DNA of 64,000 bases from Paenibacillus sp. FSL R5-0766 (GCF_037971845.1 NZ_CP150227.1:682001-746000); one strand, 5' to 3'. Positions 22,490 to 31,634 are shown, counted from the stretch's first letter. Notes: generated by a model from the letters alone, not told the origin. Made by a program: numbers and translations.

Positions 22490-23224
22490 ATGAAACAAAA
22501 TAAATACGATGAAGCTGAATTTTTCGACAACTATAGTAAGATGGCTCGTTCCGTTCAAGGGCTGGATGCAGCCGGGGAGTGGCATGAATTGCAGACTCTT
22601 TTGCCTGATTTGAAGGACAAGCGTGTGCTGGATTTGGGATGTGGTTTTGGGTGGCACTGCCGGTATGCGCGAGAGCAGCAAGCGAGTTCAGTGATCGGTG
22701 TAGATCTGTCTGAAAATATGCTTCAGCGTGCTCGTGAAATGACGGACGACCCGCAGATCCAGTATAAGCAGCTGGCAATTGAAGATATTGATTTTGCACC
22801 AGGACAATTCGACGTTGTGATTAGTTCACTTGCCTTGCATTATATTGAACGGTTAGACACGGTGTACGCTAAAATCAATGATTGTCTTATTGAAGGGGGC
22901 ACATTTGTACTATCTTCCGAACATCCCATCTTCACCGCTCGCGCTGCCCAGGATTGGCATTACGGACCCACAGGTGAGATTCTTCACTGGCCCGTGGATG
23001 ATTACCACGATGAAGGCAAGCGTGTGGCGAACTTTTTGAATCAGGATGTGGTCAAATATCATCGCACACTGGCAACACATCTCAATGAACTGATTAAGGC
23101 GGGGTTTGCTATTCAAAAGGTGGCTGAATCCAAACCATCACCGGAGATGATTGAACAGGTTCCTGGCATGAGAGACGAGAATCGAAGACCGATGTTTCTG
23201 ATGATTGCTGCGGTTAAAATATAA
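22490..23224 (+). CDS. Class I SAM-dependent methyltransferase
   Basis: 244 residues. Motif I is RVLDLGCGFGWH, followed by the acidic loop VIGVDLSENMLQRA and a motif-IV region FDVVISSLALHYI. This is a small-molecule or unassigned methyltransferase of the Methyltransf_11/25 type. ATG 22490 is preferred over TTG 22487 because GGGAGG lies 9 bp upstream. It is divergent from the MATE gene, and a terminator follows near 23337. The substrate cannot be told. Confidence 0.85.
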   Translation: MKQNKYDEAEFFDNYSKMARSVQGLDAAGEWHELQTLLPDLKDKRVLDLGCGFGWHCRYAREQQASSVIGVDLSENMLQRAREMTDDPQIQYKQLAIEDIDFAPGQFDVVISSLALHYIERLDTVYAKINDCLIEGGTFVLSSEHPIFTARAAQDWHYGPTGEILHWPVDDYHDEGKRVANFLNQDVVKYHRTLATHLNELIKAGFAIQKVAESKPSPEMIEQVPGMRDENRRPMFLMIAAVKI

Positions 23225-23336
23225 CGATGAAAATGATGATACGTTAGACCAGAGGCCAGAAAGAAACCGAGGAAGTGGAGCGTTCGCCTAAAAGCTTTCT
23301 GATAGAGATTTCTAACTAAGCAAACTTGAAGGAATC

Positions 23337-23372
23337 AGTGTGTTCAGAGATGTTGAACATGCTGTTTTTTTA
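23337..23372 (+). terminator. Terminator after the methyltransferase gene
   Basis: TGTTCA (23341-23346) pairs with TGAACA (23354-23359), with extra pairing in the flanks, followed by GCTGTTTTTTTATTTT. Confidence 0.6.
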
Positions 23373-23408
23373 TTTTGCTACAATAATAAGAAATAATGTC
23401 CAAAACAG

Positions 23409-23437
23409 GGAACCAAACCACATTAGACTCAGTCATA
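23409..23437 (+). promoter_or_regulatory. Candidate ECF-type promoter of the sigma operon
   Basis: GGGAACC around 23408-23414 is followed about 16 bp later by AGTCAT. This is close to the ECF pattern of an AAC-containing -35 and a GTC -10. It lies 20-50 bp before the sigma gene, as expected for autoregulation. It is a pattern match only. Confidence 0.4.
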
Positions 23438-23457
23438 TTAAGTGAGGTGAACAACAG

Positions 23458-24036
23458 TTGGATGATCAATTACTGGCACAGGCTCAGACCATAGACAATT
23501 ACACACTAGGTAGCATAATGGATGACTACGGAAATGACGTCTGGAATTATGCTTATTTTCTGACCAAAAGTGCCGAACAGGCAGATGAATTGTCACAGGA
23601 GGTATTTATTCGGGCGTACTCGGGGATCGCTCATTATCGTGGAGATTGCTCACTGAAAACATGGCTGTTGACGATTACTAGGAACACCACTTTTACATAT
23701 CGAAAATCCAGATTTTTTCGTAGCAGCCTGTGGGGAGAGACGTTACCCATTGAGACAGAGCGTGGGGATTCGAGCCAAAGAGTCATGATTGCAGAGCAGT
23801 CTGCACATCCTTCGGCCGAGATGGAAGTGATGCGTAAGGAGCATATCCATGAAATCTGGGATATTGTTCTGGCGTTGCCAAATAAGTTCCGGGAGATTCT
23901 TTTGCTGAATCTGAAATATGAGCTTACGACGAGTGAGATTGCTGAGATGTTGAAAATCAGCTTAGGCACAGTAAAATCCAGACTTTCCCGAGGTAAGGAT
24001 AAGGTACGGAAACAATGGGAGGAGCGAAGCAAATGA
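23458..24036 (+). CDS. ECF (sigma-70 family) RNA polymerase sigma factor
   Basis: 192 residues. Region 2 has DDYGNDVWNYAYFLTKSAEQADELSQEVFIRAY and YRGDCSLKTWLLTITRN. Region 4 has LPNKFREILLLNLKYELTTSEIAEMLKISLGTVKSRLSRG. The two are joined by a variable linker, so it is a compact ECF sigma. The start is TTG 23458 behind GTGAGGTG. It overlaps the next gene by ATGA, the usual arrangement of a sigma with its anti-sigma factor. A candidate self-recognised promoter lies at 23409. Confidence 0.93.
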   Translation: MDDQLLAQAQTIDNYTLGSIMDDYGNDVWNYAYFLTKSAEQADELSQEVFIRAYSGIAHYRGDCSLKTWLLTITRNTTFTYRKSRFFRSSLWGETLPIETERGDSSQRVMIAEQSAHPSAEMEVMRKEHIHEIWDIVLALPNKFREILLLNLKYELTTSEIAEMLKISLGTVKSRLSRGKDKVRKQWEERSK

Positions 24037-25316
24037 CACACAAGGATGAGCAATGGGAGAAGGAAATCCGGAAAGGACCGTTTGCATCGGCTCCTTTTAC
24101 AGAGGATCACAAGCGAAAGGTGCTTCAACAGGTGGAGTGGATGAAGAAGTCGGAAGAGGAAAGCAAGGGAGATAGGTCAGAGGACAGTTCCAGGTCATCC
24201 AGGCCGTTTAGACCGCAAGTAGGTAACGTGTCACACAAGCGTCACCCTAGAAGAGGGACTCTTGTTGCCGGCATGGGTGCGTTGGTTATTGCTGCTGGAT
24301 TGTTCCTATGGATCTGGGATGATGGACAGCTGGTAAAACCCATGATCGAGCAGGTCTATCCGACAGCAGCGTTACAGTTATCCGATGGTTTGAACACAAA
24401 TCTGCTAACCGACAAAATGAAAAGAAATGTTGCGACTACGATGCGAGATGATCTGGGTAAACAGCTGAAGATTATGAAAGTGGAAGACCTGCCTGTGTCC
24501 GGCAGAATATATGTAGAGGCTGGAAATGAAAGCGAGAAGGAGTATGCGCAGATATGGCTCGATGCGACAACAGGAAATCTGCGTGAAGTACAGATGAGAC
24601 GTGAGATGCAGCCAAGCGAGTTGGAGCACCGTTATCTGCGTCAAGTTCCAACGCTTTTGCAAAGTATAGGCAGCACTCCAACGCTTAAACCTGCATCAGT
24701 CCAACGTTTTGTGAGTATGAAGCAAGGGGAATTGGAGCCGATATCACATACGACATTATGGTTAGAAAATGAGACTGGCGATGGTTATGGTGAGATTGTA
24801 TGGCAGCAGGACAAGTCTATATCGATAACAGGCGACCTTAGACCTGATCAAGTATCCCAGGCAGCGCTGGCGGATGCGGAGGATGCCGTTAATGCAGTAT
24901 TCGGTGAAACATCTCTAAAACTTAGGGGTGTAAGTCGTTCCAAAGATGATGAAATTAGGAGAGATATAATTAATCTTAGTTTCAATGATCATTACTTGGT
25001 TCAAATGACTGTAGGAGAAGAAACTAAGGTTTACTCTATTATTGGGGAGAATTCTTATCGAGATGATTTTGCCAATTGGGATGAAGTAGAGGCGTACCAT
25101 CAGAAGATTTATGATGTGAAGGAATCTCTCCTTAGGGACGAAGTAGGGCCGATGATTAAAAAAGTATTCAACGTCAACCTCGATGGATACAGTCTTCATA
25201 GGGAAGCTGATAATCCGGGGATTGCCATATTTGAACTAGAGTCGCCGAAAGATGTGATACGGGTTCGCTACAATGAAGATGTAAAAATTACGATGATTAC
25301 CAGAGGTGAGTTATAG
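24033..25316 (+). CDS. Putative membrane-bound anti-sigma factor
   Basis: 427 residues from ATG 24033, which overlaps the sigma stop (ATGA) and has GGAGG 10 bp before it. A charged cytoplasmic N-terminus of about 85 residues is followed by one membrane helix (TLVAGMGALVIAAGLFLWIW) and about 320 outer residues. The outer part has PepSY/YcdB-like strands such as EYAQIWLDATTGNLREVQ and YGEIVWQQDKSISITG. No zinc-finger HxxxCxxC is seen. The topology and coupling argue for an anti-sigma factor holding the ECF sigma; the ligand is unknown. Confidence 0.7.
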   Translation: MTHKDEQWEKEIRKGPFASAPFTEDHKRKVLQQVEWMKKSEEESKGDRSEDSSRSSRPFRPQVGNVSHKRHPRRGTLVAGMGALVIAAGLFLWIWDDGQLVKPMIEQVYPTAALQLSDGLNTNLLTDKMKRNVATTMRDDLGKQLKIMKVEDLPVSGRIYVEAGNESEKEYAQIWLDATTGNLREVQMRREMQPSELEHRYLRQVPTLLQSIGSTPTLKPASVQRFVSMKQGELEPISHTTLWLENETGDGYGEIVWQQDKSISITGDLRPDQVSQAALADAEDAVNAVFGETSLKLRGVSRSKDDEIRRDIINLSFNDHYLVQMTVGEETKVYSIIGENSYRDDFANWDEVEAYHQKIYDVKESLLRDEVGPMIKKVFNVNLDGYSLHREADNPGIAIFELESPKDVIRVRYNEDVKITMITRGEL

Positions 25317-25374
25317 GGCTGATCTTATATGTTACAATTTACTTCATAGATGGAATGAGTATAAGGAGATAACG

Positions 25375-25833
25375 ATGAAATATTTGGTGAGTTCATGTCT
25401 GGCGGGGGTAGCTTGCCGTTACAATGGAACAGCGAGCCTGGATGAGAAAATTCAGGAGCTTGTGGAGAAGGAGCAGGCTAAGATGGTATGTCCGGAGCTG
25501 CTTGGCGGATTCTCCACTCCACGGGAACCAGCTGAAATTATCGCTGGCACGGGCAAGGATGTACTGGCAGGCACTGCAAAAGTGATCGAGAAAAGTGGCA
25601 AGGATGTCACAGAGCTGTATATTAAGGGAGCCTATCAGACGCTTGAATGGGCGCGAGAATTGAATGTATCGTGTGTGGTACTGAAGGAGTTTAGTCCGTC
25701 CTGTGGTACACAGATGATCTATGATGGGAATTTTGCCAATCACAAGGTAACTGGTGAAGGTGTCACATCAGCATTGCTGCGACAAGAAGGATATACCGTC
25801 ATTTCTGAAAATGAGTGGATGGAGCAACTATAG
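25375..25833 (+). CDS. DUF523 family protein
   Basis: 152 residues: MKYLVSSCLAGVACRYNG at the start, then CPELLGGFSTPREPAEI and VLKEFSPSCGTQMIYDG. Four conserved cysteines (in SSCLAGVACRY, VCPE and SPSCG) mark the DUF523 (YbbK-like) family, whose function is unproven; the cysteines suggest a metal or cluster site. The start is ATG 25375, behind AAGGAGAT; the frame is open further upstream without an SD. Confidence 0.85.
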   Translation: MKYLVSSCLAGVACRYNGTASLDEKIQELVEKEQAKMVCPELLGGFSTPREPAEIIAGTGKDVLAGTAKVIEKSGKDVTELYIKGAYQTLEWARELNVSCVVLKEFSPSCGTQMIYDGNFANHKVTGEGVTSALLRQEGYTVISENEWMEQL

Positions 25834-25858
25834 GTCGCACAGATATCGTTTCATATTC

Positions 25859-25900
25859 ACAGAAAAGTCGCTGGATTATATCCTGGCGGCTTTTCTGTTG
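25859..25900 (+). terminator. Terminator-like hairpin after the DUF523 gene
   Basis: ACAGAAAAG-CGC and GCG-CTTTTCTGT form a long stem around a 12-nt loop, followed by a weakly T-rich tail. Confidence 0.55.
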
Positions 25901-26028
25901 TCTCCCATTACTTTTCTCATTAAAAGAATAAAGTCAATTTTCCTGAAATGCTAACAAACAATATGGATACATACGATATAGATATAAGATATATAAGGCT
26001 ATCTACTATTTAAAGTGGGGGAATAATC

Positions 26029-27774
26029 ATGTCAATTCAGTCTAAGCCAAAATATAAGAAAGGAAATAAACTCAAAAATATGAAATTAACAACAACGATG
26101 GTCATCATGACTGTGATTAGTCTAATCGGCTTGTTTACTGTCTTTCTGATCGGAATTTTCGGAATGAACGAAGCAAAAACGGGACAAGGAATCCTCTACA
26201 ATGACCGTTTCCAGCATCAAACCAATGTTCTTGAATTGAAAAGTAATTTCTATAATATGCGTGCCAATTATACAAAGGTTCTTGATAATGCAGAGTACAC
26301 CGACAAACAGTACGATCAGGTTCAGAAGGGTAAGAAGAGTATCACGGATGGCTTGAATGAATTTTCAGCAAGAACATTGGATACCAAAGAAAAAGAGATA
26401 TTTGCAGATTTGGTAGCAAAGATGGATACATATTATCAGGATATTGAGCAAATCATGGATACCAAAAAGATGTCAGGCACCTACGATAGTGAAGAGAGAG
26501 GAAGAATTAACAAAAGCAGTACAGCGATTGTGGAGACGATCACCCTTTTGAGTGCGTATAACGAAGAAGAGTCAGCCAAGCTCTATGCGGATACACAAGA
26601 AGTGATTCAGCAGCGAGCATTGGTGCTCGGTTCGGTTCTTTTGTTTTCACTTGCAGCACTCATTCTTATTTCATTTGTAATGATTCGCAGTATACGTCAA
26701 CGAATGAAAGCAATTACCCGTTATTGTGAAGAAATAACGCAAGGCAACTTAACGGCATCCCTAGATCCACATCTAACACAGGGAAATAATGAGATAAGTG
26801 TCATCGCACGAGCTATTCGTACAATGACCGATTCCACAACCAATGTCATTCGTGGTGTAGTTCAGGAATCTCATCATATCAACCAGGTTAGTGATCTTAC
26901 CAACCAGAACATGGCTGGTCTGAATGAACGGATTCGTGAAGTATCAGCTACAGTTGAAGAGCTCTCGGCTGCAATGGAAGAGGCTTCAGCCCATACGGAA
27001 AATATGAATCATTCGGCTGCTGAGATGCAACAGGGAGCTGAATATATATCGGAACAGACATCTAAACAAGCAGAGTCCGCCTATGTGACCAGCACGAAGG
27101 CTGAAAAGTTGAAGCAGGAAGCCCGCGAATCGAGCCGAGCAGCCATAGACATGTATGATCATACGAGTAAGAAGATGTCAGAAGCGCTGGAACGTGCAAC
27201 AGCTGTAGATCAGATTGGTATATTATCTCAGTCTATTTTGGATGTTACAGCGCAGACTAATCTGCTTGCACTCAATGCATCCATTGAAGCTGCAAGGGCT
27301 GGAGAAGCAGGCAGAGGTTTTGCGGTTGTTGCAAGCGAGATTCGAAAGTTGGCTGATGATTCCAGACAGGCTGCCGATCAAATTCAGCAGGTCACGGAAG
27401 AAGTTATGCAGTCTGTAACCAATCTGTCCTCGAATGCCAAAGAGTTGCTATCCTTTATGTTCAATCAGGTTGGCAAAGATTATAAATTATTGGAGGATAC
27501 AGCTGAACAGTATTATGTCGATTCCCTTGATCATGCCAATGCAGTTAAAGATCTCAATGCAACCTCACAACAAGTGACTGCGAATATCAAAATACTAGTG
27601 GGCTCCATTCACGAGATTGCATCAGCCAGTGAACAATCCGCTGCATCCAGTCAGGAAATCGCAGGACATATGGTCGCCTCTGCTGCGCAATCTGTGGAAG
27701 TAGTTAAACAATCTGATCAAGTCAAGGATAGTGCATTAAATCTGAATAAGCTGGTTCAAGATTTCAAGATTTAA
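26029..27774 (+). CDS. Methyl-accepting chemotaxis protein
   Basis: 581 residues. Membrane helix 1 is near 20-44 and helix 2 near 197-220; between them is a four-helix-bundle ligand domain of about 150 residues. HAMP starts around [24 protein letters not shown]. The cytoplasmic hairpin tip has [35 protein letters not shown], the strongly conserved contact region for CheA/CheW. GTGGGGG precedes the ATG. The gene stands alone, and its ligand is unknown. Confidence 0.95.
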   Translation: MSIQSKPKYKKGNKLKNMKLTTTMVIMTVISLIGLFTVFLIGIFGMNEAKTGQGILYNDRFQHQTNVLELKSNFYNMRANYTKVLDNAEYTDKQYDQVQKGKKSITDGLNEFSARTLDTKEKEIFADLVAKMDTYYQDIEQIMDTKKMSGTYDSEERGRINKSSTAIVETITLLSAYNEEESAKLYADTQEVIQQRALVLGSVLLFSLAALILISFVMIRSIRQRMKAITRYCEEITQGNLTASLDPHLTQGNNEISVIARAIRTMTDSTTNVIRGVVQESHHINQVSDLTNQNMAGLNERIREVSATVEELSAAMEEASAHTENMNHSAAEMQQGAEYISEQTSKQAESAYVTSTKAEKLKQEARESSRAAIDMYDHTSKKMSEALERATAVDQIGILSQSILDVTAQTNLLALNASIEAARAGEAGRGFAVVASEIRKLADDSRQAADQIQQVTEEVMQSVTNLSSNAKELLSFMFNQVGKDYKLLEDTAEQYYVDSLDHANAVKDLNATSQQVTANIKILVGSIHEIASASEQSAASSQEIAGHMVASAAQSVEVVKQSDQVKDSALNLNKLVQDFKI

Positions 27775-27790
27775 AAGGAAAGAGTCGCAG

Positions 27791-27829
27791 ATAATCCACT
27801 AGGGCCATGTAAGTGCCTAGTGGATTATT
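27791..27829 (+). terminator. Terminator-like inverted repeat after the chemoreceptor gene
   Basis: ATAATCCACTAGG and CCTAGTGGATTAT are a perfect 13-bp stem around an 11-nt loop. A T run is lacking. Confidence 0.5.
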
Positions 27830-27983
27830 GCTGTCTTCATCCAATACTTACTTTTATAAACCAAGAAACAATAATGTGCGTACTTTTAATTTATACGCAT
27901 AGGTCCTAAACTAATGCTTGAGATGAAATCACTGTAACATTATTGTTCAACATAAAAAAATATATTAAAGGACGTGGAGCTGC

Positions 27984-28661
27984 ATGGAAGTTACAACAAA
28001 GTCAAAGACAAAGGAAGACATCTTAAAGGCGTATCATTTCCGGCATGCAACAAAGATATTTGATGCTACCCGCAAAATCTCGGAAGAGGATTTTCAATTT
28101 ATATTGGAAACAGGCAGATTATCACCAAGTTCCATTGGTCTTGAACCGTGGAAGTTTCTGATTGTACAAAATCCGAACCTGCGTAAGCGTCTATCCGAAT
28201 TCTCTTCCGGCGCTCAAAAGCAATTGGCTACAGCAAGCCATTTTGTTGTTATTTTGGCCCGGTCCGATGCCAGTTATAATTCTCCTTATGCGGAGTACAT
28301 GTTGAAGGAAACAAAGGGAATGCCAAATAACGTATTTGAGCTAACAAGTGAGGCTTATGGAAAGTTCCAAAATAACCAGAAAATTCTGGATAATCCACGA
28401 TCATTATTCGACTGGGCATCTAAACAAACTTATATTGCACTTGGCAACATGATGACGGCGGCAGCTCAGATCGAGATTGATTCTTGTCCAATCGAAGGTT
28501 TCAGCCGTGAGGACGTCCACCGTATTATGGAAGAAGAGGGCTTGCTGGAAAATGGCGCATGGGGCGTCTCTATGATGGCAGCCTTCGGTTATCGGGCAGA
28601 GGAGCCCCAGCGTGAGAAGTCCCGACAATCCGTTGAGAAAATCACGCAATGGATTAACTGA
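27984..28661 (+). CDS. yfkO: Nitroreductase family protein (YfkO-like)
   Basis: 225 residues. An FMN-dependent NAD(P)H oxidoreductase: the N-terminal FRHATKIFDATRKISEEDFQFILETGRLSPSSIGLEPWKFLIV, with the R..R/K..D and SSIGLEPW signatures, is typical. NMMTAAAQIEIDSCPIEGF and GVSMMAAFGYRAEE follow. It reduces nitro groups or quinones. It precedes the MarR/quinone-reductase cluster but has its own terminator. Confidence 0.88.
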   Translation: MEVTTKSKTKEDILKAYHFRHATKIFDATRKISEEDFQFILETGRLSPSSIGLEPWKFLIVQNPNLRKRLSEFSSGAQKQLATASHFVVILARSDASYNSPYAEYMLKETKGMPNNVFELTSEAYGKFQNNQKILDNPRSLFDWASKQTYIALGNMMTAAAQIEIDSCPIEGFSREDVHRIMEEEGLLENGAWGVSMMAAFGYRAEEPQREKSRQSVEKITQWIN

Positions 28662-28740
28662 ATTCAGCATGAATTTGACATGAATCCAAAAAAGATGATC
28701 TAAGATCTAACATTATAGAACAGGATCAAAGCATACTCGA

Positions 28741-28795
28741 AACAGCCCGATATTTTCCACATGCTAGAAGGGTGGAGAGGGCTGTTTTTCTTTTT
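28741..28795 (+). terminator. Terminator after the nitroreductase gene
   Basis: AACAGCCC pairs with GGGCTGTT, with an inner CCAC/GTGG stem, followed by TTTCTTTTT. Confidence 0.85.
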
Positions 28796-28807
28796 ATAAA
28801 AAAGAAC

Positions 28808-28836
28808 TTGAAAATACATAGATGTCTATGTATAAT
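28808..28836 (+). promoter_or_regulatory. Promoter of the MarR gene with embedded palindromic operator
   Basis: TTGAAA (28808-28813), exactly 17 bp, then TATAAT (28831-28836). The perfect palindrome TACATAGATGTCTATGTA (28815-28832) fills the spacer. The same palindrome occurs before the gene at 29433. Repressor bound here would block polymerase, so autorepression by the MarR protein is likely. Confidence 0.8.
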
Positions 28837-28842
28837 GAGGTC

Positions 28843-29265
28843 ATGCCTAAATACAACGCAATTGCACTGATTGCAAGAATCAGGGACCATGTCAACAAAC
28901 GGATTGTACACGAATTGGAACATCATGAGGTAACAGGGATTGTTCCTTCTCATGGAGATGTGTTGATGTTCTTGTACCGGGAAGAGACGCTGTCGATCAA
29001 GATGTTGGCTGAACGTGTTCAACGCACGCAACCAACGGTAACGGTACTGGTCAACAAGCTGGAGAAGCTTGGCTATGTTGAACGCAACAAGAGTGCGGAA
29101 GATAGCCGGGTGACGATGATTCGCCTAACCGAACAGGGGAAGCGACTCGAACCGATCTTTCATCAGGTATCAGAGCAGATTAATGACATCATCTATAGTG
29201 GCCTGTCCGATGAACAGTCGGAGCAATTGGAGAGCTTGCTGTCCATTATTGTCCGAAAGTTATAA
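28843..29265 (+). CDS. MarR-family transcriptional regulator
   Basis: 140 residues from ATG 28843. A winged-helix MarR fold: LSIKMLAERVQRTQPTVTVLVNKLEKLGYVERNKSAEDSRVTMIRLTEQG contains the recognition helix and the D-R wing motif. An in-frame ATG at 28822 lies inside the promoter (upstream of the -10), so it cannot be on the main transcript. Only 6 nt separate the -10 from ATG 28843, so the mRNA may be leaderless. It probably represses itself and the oxidoreductase at 29433 through a shared palindrome. Confidence 0.85.
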   Translation: MPKYNAIALIARIRDHVNKRIVHELEHHEVTGIVPSHGDVLMFLYREETLSIKMLAERVQRTQPTVTVLVNKLEKLGYVERNKSAEDSRVTMIRLTEQGKRLEPIFHQVSEQINDIIYSGLSDEQSEQLESLLSIIVRKL

Positions 29266-29335
29266 TGAATGAACTCTTCTGTCTGCAACCCTTCCAGATT
29301 TGACTGGGATGGAGGCAGAGGAGCCCAAATATTTT

Positions 29336-29364
29336 TTTACCCATATACATAGATATCTATGTAT
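29336..29364 (+). promoter_or_regulatory. Operator and promoter of the NAD(P)H oxidoreductase gene
   Basis: The 20-bp perfect palindrome ATACATAGATATCTATGTAT (29345-29364) lies over a -35 TTTACC (29336-29341) and a poor -10 TATGTA (29358-29363). It matches the operator in the MarR promoter, differing at the centre. Confidence 0.7.
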
Positions 29365-29432
29365 GAGGCAGCGTATCAATGTAACCCCATTTTCGCAACC
29401 TAACTCAAACCAAACCTGGAGGGATTCACACT

Positions 29433-30014
29433 ATGAAACATCTTATCATATATGCTCACCCGCACACAGACAGCTTGAATAACGCAATCCTCAATACTGC
29501 TGTAGAAGCTCTCGAAGCTCAAGGCCATGAAGTAGTCGTTCGTGACTTATATAAGCTTGGATTCCAACCCGTACTGACTGAAGCCGATACAGCTTCCATG
29601 CGCGCAGGACAGACACCACAGGATATCGCTACGGAACAAGAGTTTGTTACGAATGCAGAAGTTATCACATTCATCTATCCGATCTGGTGGACAGGTCTTC
29701 CTGCCATTCTGAAAGGGTACGTTGACCGTGTATTCGCCTATGGTTTTGCGTATGCAGCAGGTGAAGCAGGAATCGAGAAATTGCTGACAGGCAAAAAAGG
29801 CCTCATTATCAACACCCATGGTACACCAAGTGAAATTTATGATCAGATCGGCATGACTGCTGGACTGAAAATAACTTCAGATGTAGGTATCTTCGATTTT
29901 GTAGGTATTGAAACCGTAGATCATCTGCTCTTCGGTAGTATTGGATATCTGGATGCACCAGCATATCAAGCGATGTTGGATCAGGTTAAACAGACGGTAA
30001 CGACCAAATTCTAA
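29433..30014 (+). CDS. NAD(P)H-dependent oxidoreductase, flavodoxin-like fold
   Basis: 193 residues: KHLIIYAHPHTDSLNNAIL (FMN phosphate region), then TFIYPIWWTGLPAILKGYVDRVFAYGFAY and LIINTHGTPSEIYDQ. It belongs to the YwrO/KefF/MdaB quinone-reductase type and makes two-electron reductions of quinones or related electrophiles. The ATG follows CTGGAGGG. Its own palindromic operator and the adjacent MarR gene suggest induction by quinones or oxidants. A terminator follows. Confidence 0.88.
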   Translation: MKHLIIYAHPHTDSLNNAILNTAVEALEAQGHEVVVRDLYKLGFQPVLTEADTASMRAGQTPQDIATEQEFVTNAEVITFIYPIWWTGLPAILKGYVDRVFAYGFAYAAGEAGIEKLLTGKKGLIINTHGTPSEIYDQIGMTAGLKITSDVGIFDFVGIETVDHLLFGSIGYLDAPAYQAMLDQVKQTVTTKF

Positions 30015-30055
30015 TATAGATGTTGGTTCCCTATAAGGATTCCATATGATACCAG

Positions 30056-30083
30056 ACCGACTCGATCAAGAGTCGGTTTGTTT
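30056..30083 (+). terminator. Terminator after the oxidoreductase gene
   Basis: ACCGACTC pairs with GAGTCGGT across a 6-nt loop, followed by TTGTTTG. Confidence 0.75.
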
Positions 30084-30093
30084 GTTCATGTGT

Positions 30094-30121
30094 TTGCAAA
30101 ATGGATGAAAGGGGGTATAAT
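30094..30121 (+). promoter_or_regulatory. Promoter of the ArsR-type regulator gene
   Basis: TTGCAA (30094-30099), a 16-bp spacer and TATAAT (30116-30121). The inverted repeat GGGTA-TAATCG-TACCC overlaps the -10 and could be an operator. The ATG at 30129 falls at the expected transcription start. Confidence 0.6.
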
Positions 30122-30128
30122 CGTACCC

Positions 30129-30440
30129 ATGGAACCTATACTTATATTCAAAGCATTATCGAACGAGACACGTAGACAAATCTTGTTGTGGCTCAAAAAC
30201 CCGGAGCAACACTTTCCACCGCTGGAACTATCACAGCATCCGGATGGTGGCAAGAACGGAATCTGTGTTGGTACGATTCAAGTGAAGGCTGGACTGGCTC
30301 AGTCGGTTATATCCAGTTATCTGCTGACTATGCTCAAGGCAGGATTGCTGCTCTCCGAGCGAAGAGGACAATGGACGTATTATCGGCGCAACGAGGAGAC
30401 AATCCGTCAGTTTGCCGAGTACGTGCAGAACGAGTTATAA
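30129..30440 (+). CDS. ArsR-family winged-helix regulator
   Basis: 103 residues from ATG 30129: PILIFKALSNETRRQILLWLKNPEQHF, then KAGLAQSVISSYLLTMLKAGLLLSERRGQWTYYRRNEETI. The helix-turn-helix (QSVISSYLLTML) is clear. The metal ligands of the SmtB/CadC class are missing; a single Cys in NGICVGTIQ may be a redox sensor (inference). The start overlaps the predicted +1. The alternative ATG 30108 (MKGGIIVP) would lie upstream of the -10. It is followed by the luciferase-like gene, a likely target. Confidence 0.8.
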   Translation: MEPILIFKALSNETRRQILLWLKNPEQHFPPLELSQHPDGGKNGICVGTIQVKAGLAQSVISSYLLTMLKAGLLLSERRGQWTYYRRNEETIRQFAEYVQNEL

Positions 30441-30552
30441 GCCGGATGCCGGAACGGAAGCTAGGATGCACATGCACGCAGGGATTCCGTCCGGATGTAA
30501 ACGGCTAGTTTATCATCACATCACCATATCCATTTGCGATTTAATTAATCTA

Positions 30553-30566
30553 TATATCTGGATATA
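30553..30566 (+). promoter_or_regulatory. Palindrome upstream of the luciferase-like gene
   Basis: TATATC-TG-GATATA is a perfect 14-bp inverted repeat 34 bp before the start. It is a candidate operator for the upstream ArsR-type protein. Confidence 0.4.
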
Positions 30567-30599
30567 CAAAAATATAATCATCGAGGAGATTAAACGATA

Positions 30600-31634
30600 A
30601 TGACTACAGAAAATACAGCTACATCCCATAAAGAACATATTCATGACGTTAAGCTTTCCATCCTGGATCTGGCTCCTGTTGTAGTGGGTGCAACACCTGC
30701 TGATGCACTGCGCAACAGCCTGGATCTGGCACAGCATGCAGAGCAGTGGGGATATCACCGTTACTGGGTAGCTGAACATCACAACATGCCGGGTATTGCT
30801 TCATCCGCAACTTCGGTTGTTATTGGATATCTGGCTGGTGGAACCAAAACGATTCGTCTGGGTTCAGGAGGCATCATGTTGCCCAACCATGCACCGCTTG
30901 TCATCGCTGAGCAGTTCGGCACACTGGAATCCTTGTATCCTGGCAGAATTGATCTGGGACTGGGTCGCGCACCAGGTAGTGACCGCCGTACATCGCTTGC
31001 ACTACGCAAAGATCTGAACAGTGGGGAAGATTTCCCTGAGTTGTTGGCAGAACTTAGAGCATACTTTGATGCTTCGGCGACGTCTTATCATGCGCCTGTT
31101 CGCGCAGTTCCTGGAGAAGGATTGAATATTCCGATTTACCTCTTGGGGTCCAGTGATTTCAGTGCACGTCTGGCAGGTCAGCTAGGATTGCCGTTTGCTT
31201 TTGCCAGCCACTTCTCGCCCGATTACACCCGGATTGCATTAGAGACGTATCGAAACAACTTCCAACCATCTGAAAGCTTGAAGGAGCCGCATGTGATTGT
31301 TGGTGTTAACGCTGTTGTTGCAGATACAGACGAGGAAGCAGCATGGCTGGGTACAACGATGCAGCAGCAGTTCCTGAACATTATTCGTGGCACAACGGGA
31401 TTGGTACAGCCTCCGGCAGAGATGGAAGGCAAATGGACGGATCGTGAGAAGGCTGGTGTTGAGCAGACGCTCAAGGCAGCTGTTAATGGTTCACCAGAAA
31501 CGGTACGTGGACAGCTGGAATCCTTTATTCGGCAGACACAGGCAGATGAGCTGATTATTACGTCGATGATCTATGATCATAAGGCACGTCTGCACTCCTA
31601 TGAGTTGATCGCACAATTGGCGGGAAAAGCTTAA
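30600..31634 (+). CDS. LLM-class (luciferase-like) flavin-dependent monooxygenase
   Basis: 344 residues with a TIM-barrel bacterial-luciferase-like fold: [50 protein letters not shown], then [43 protein letters not shown]. This is the YhbW/MsnO8-type subgroup. It should use reduced flavin to oxidise an unknown substrate. GAGGAG precedes the ATG. It lies after the ArsR-type gene and the flavin oxidoreductase, consistent with a redox cluster. Confidence 0.92.
   Translation: MTTENTATSHKEHIHDVKLSILDLAPVVVGATPADALRNSLDLAQHAEQWGYHRYWVAEHHNMPGIASSATSVVIGYLAGGTKTIRLGSGGIMLPNHAPLVIAEQFGTLESLYPGRIDLGLGRAPGSDRRTSLALRKDLNSGEDFPELLAELRAYFDASATSYHAPVRAVPGEGLNIPIYLLGSSDFSARLAGQLGLPFAFASHFSPDYTRIALETYRNNFQPSESLKEPHVIVGVNAVVADTDEEAAWLGTTMQQQFLNIIRGTTGLVQPPAEMEGKWTDREKAGVEQTLKAAVNGSPETVRGQLESFIRQTQADELIITSMIYDHKARLHSYELIAQLAGKA

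Noticed and set aside
28822..28842. ATG 28822 as the MarR start
   Set aside because: It lies within the spacer of a near-consensus promoter, upstream of the -10, and has no SD.
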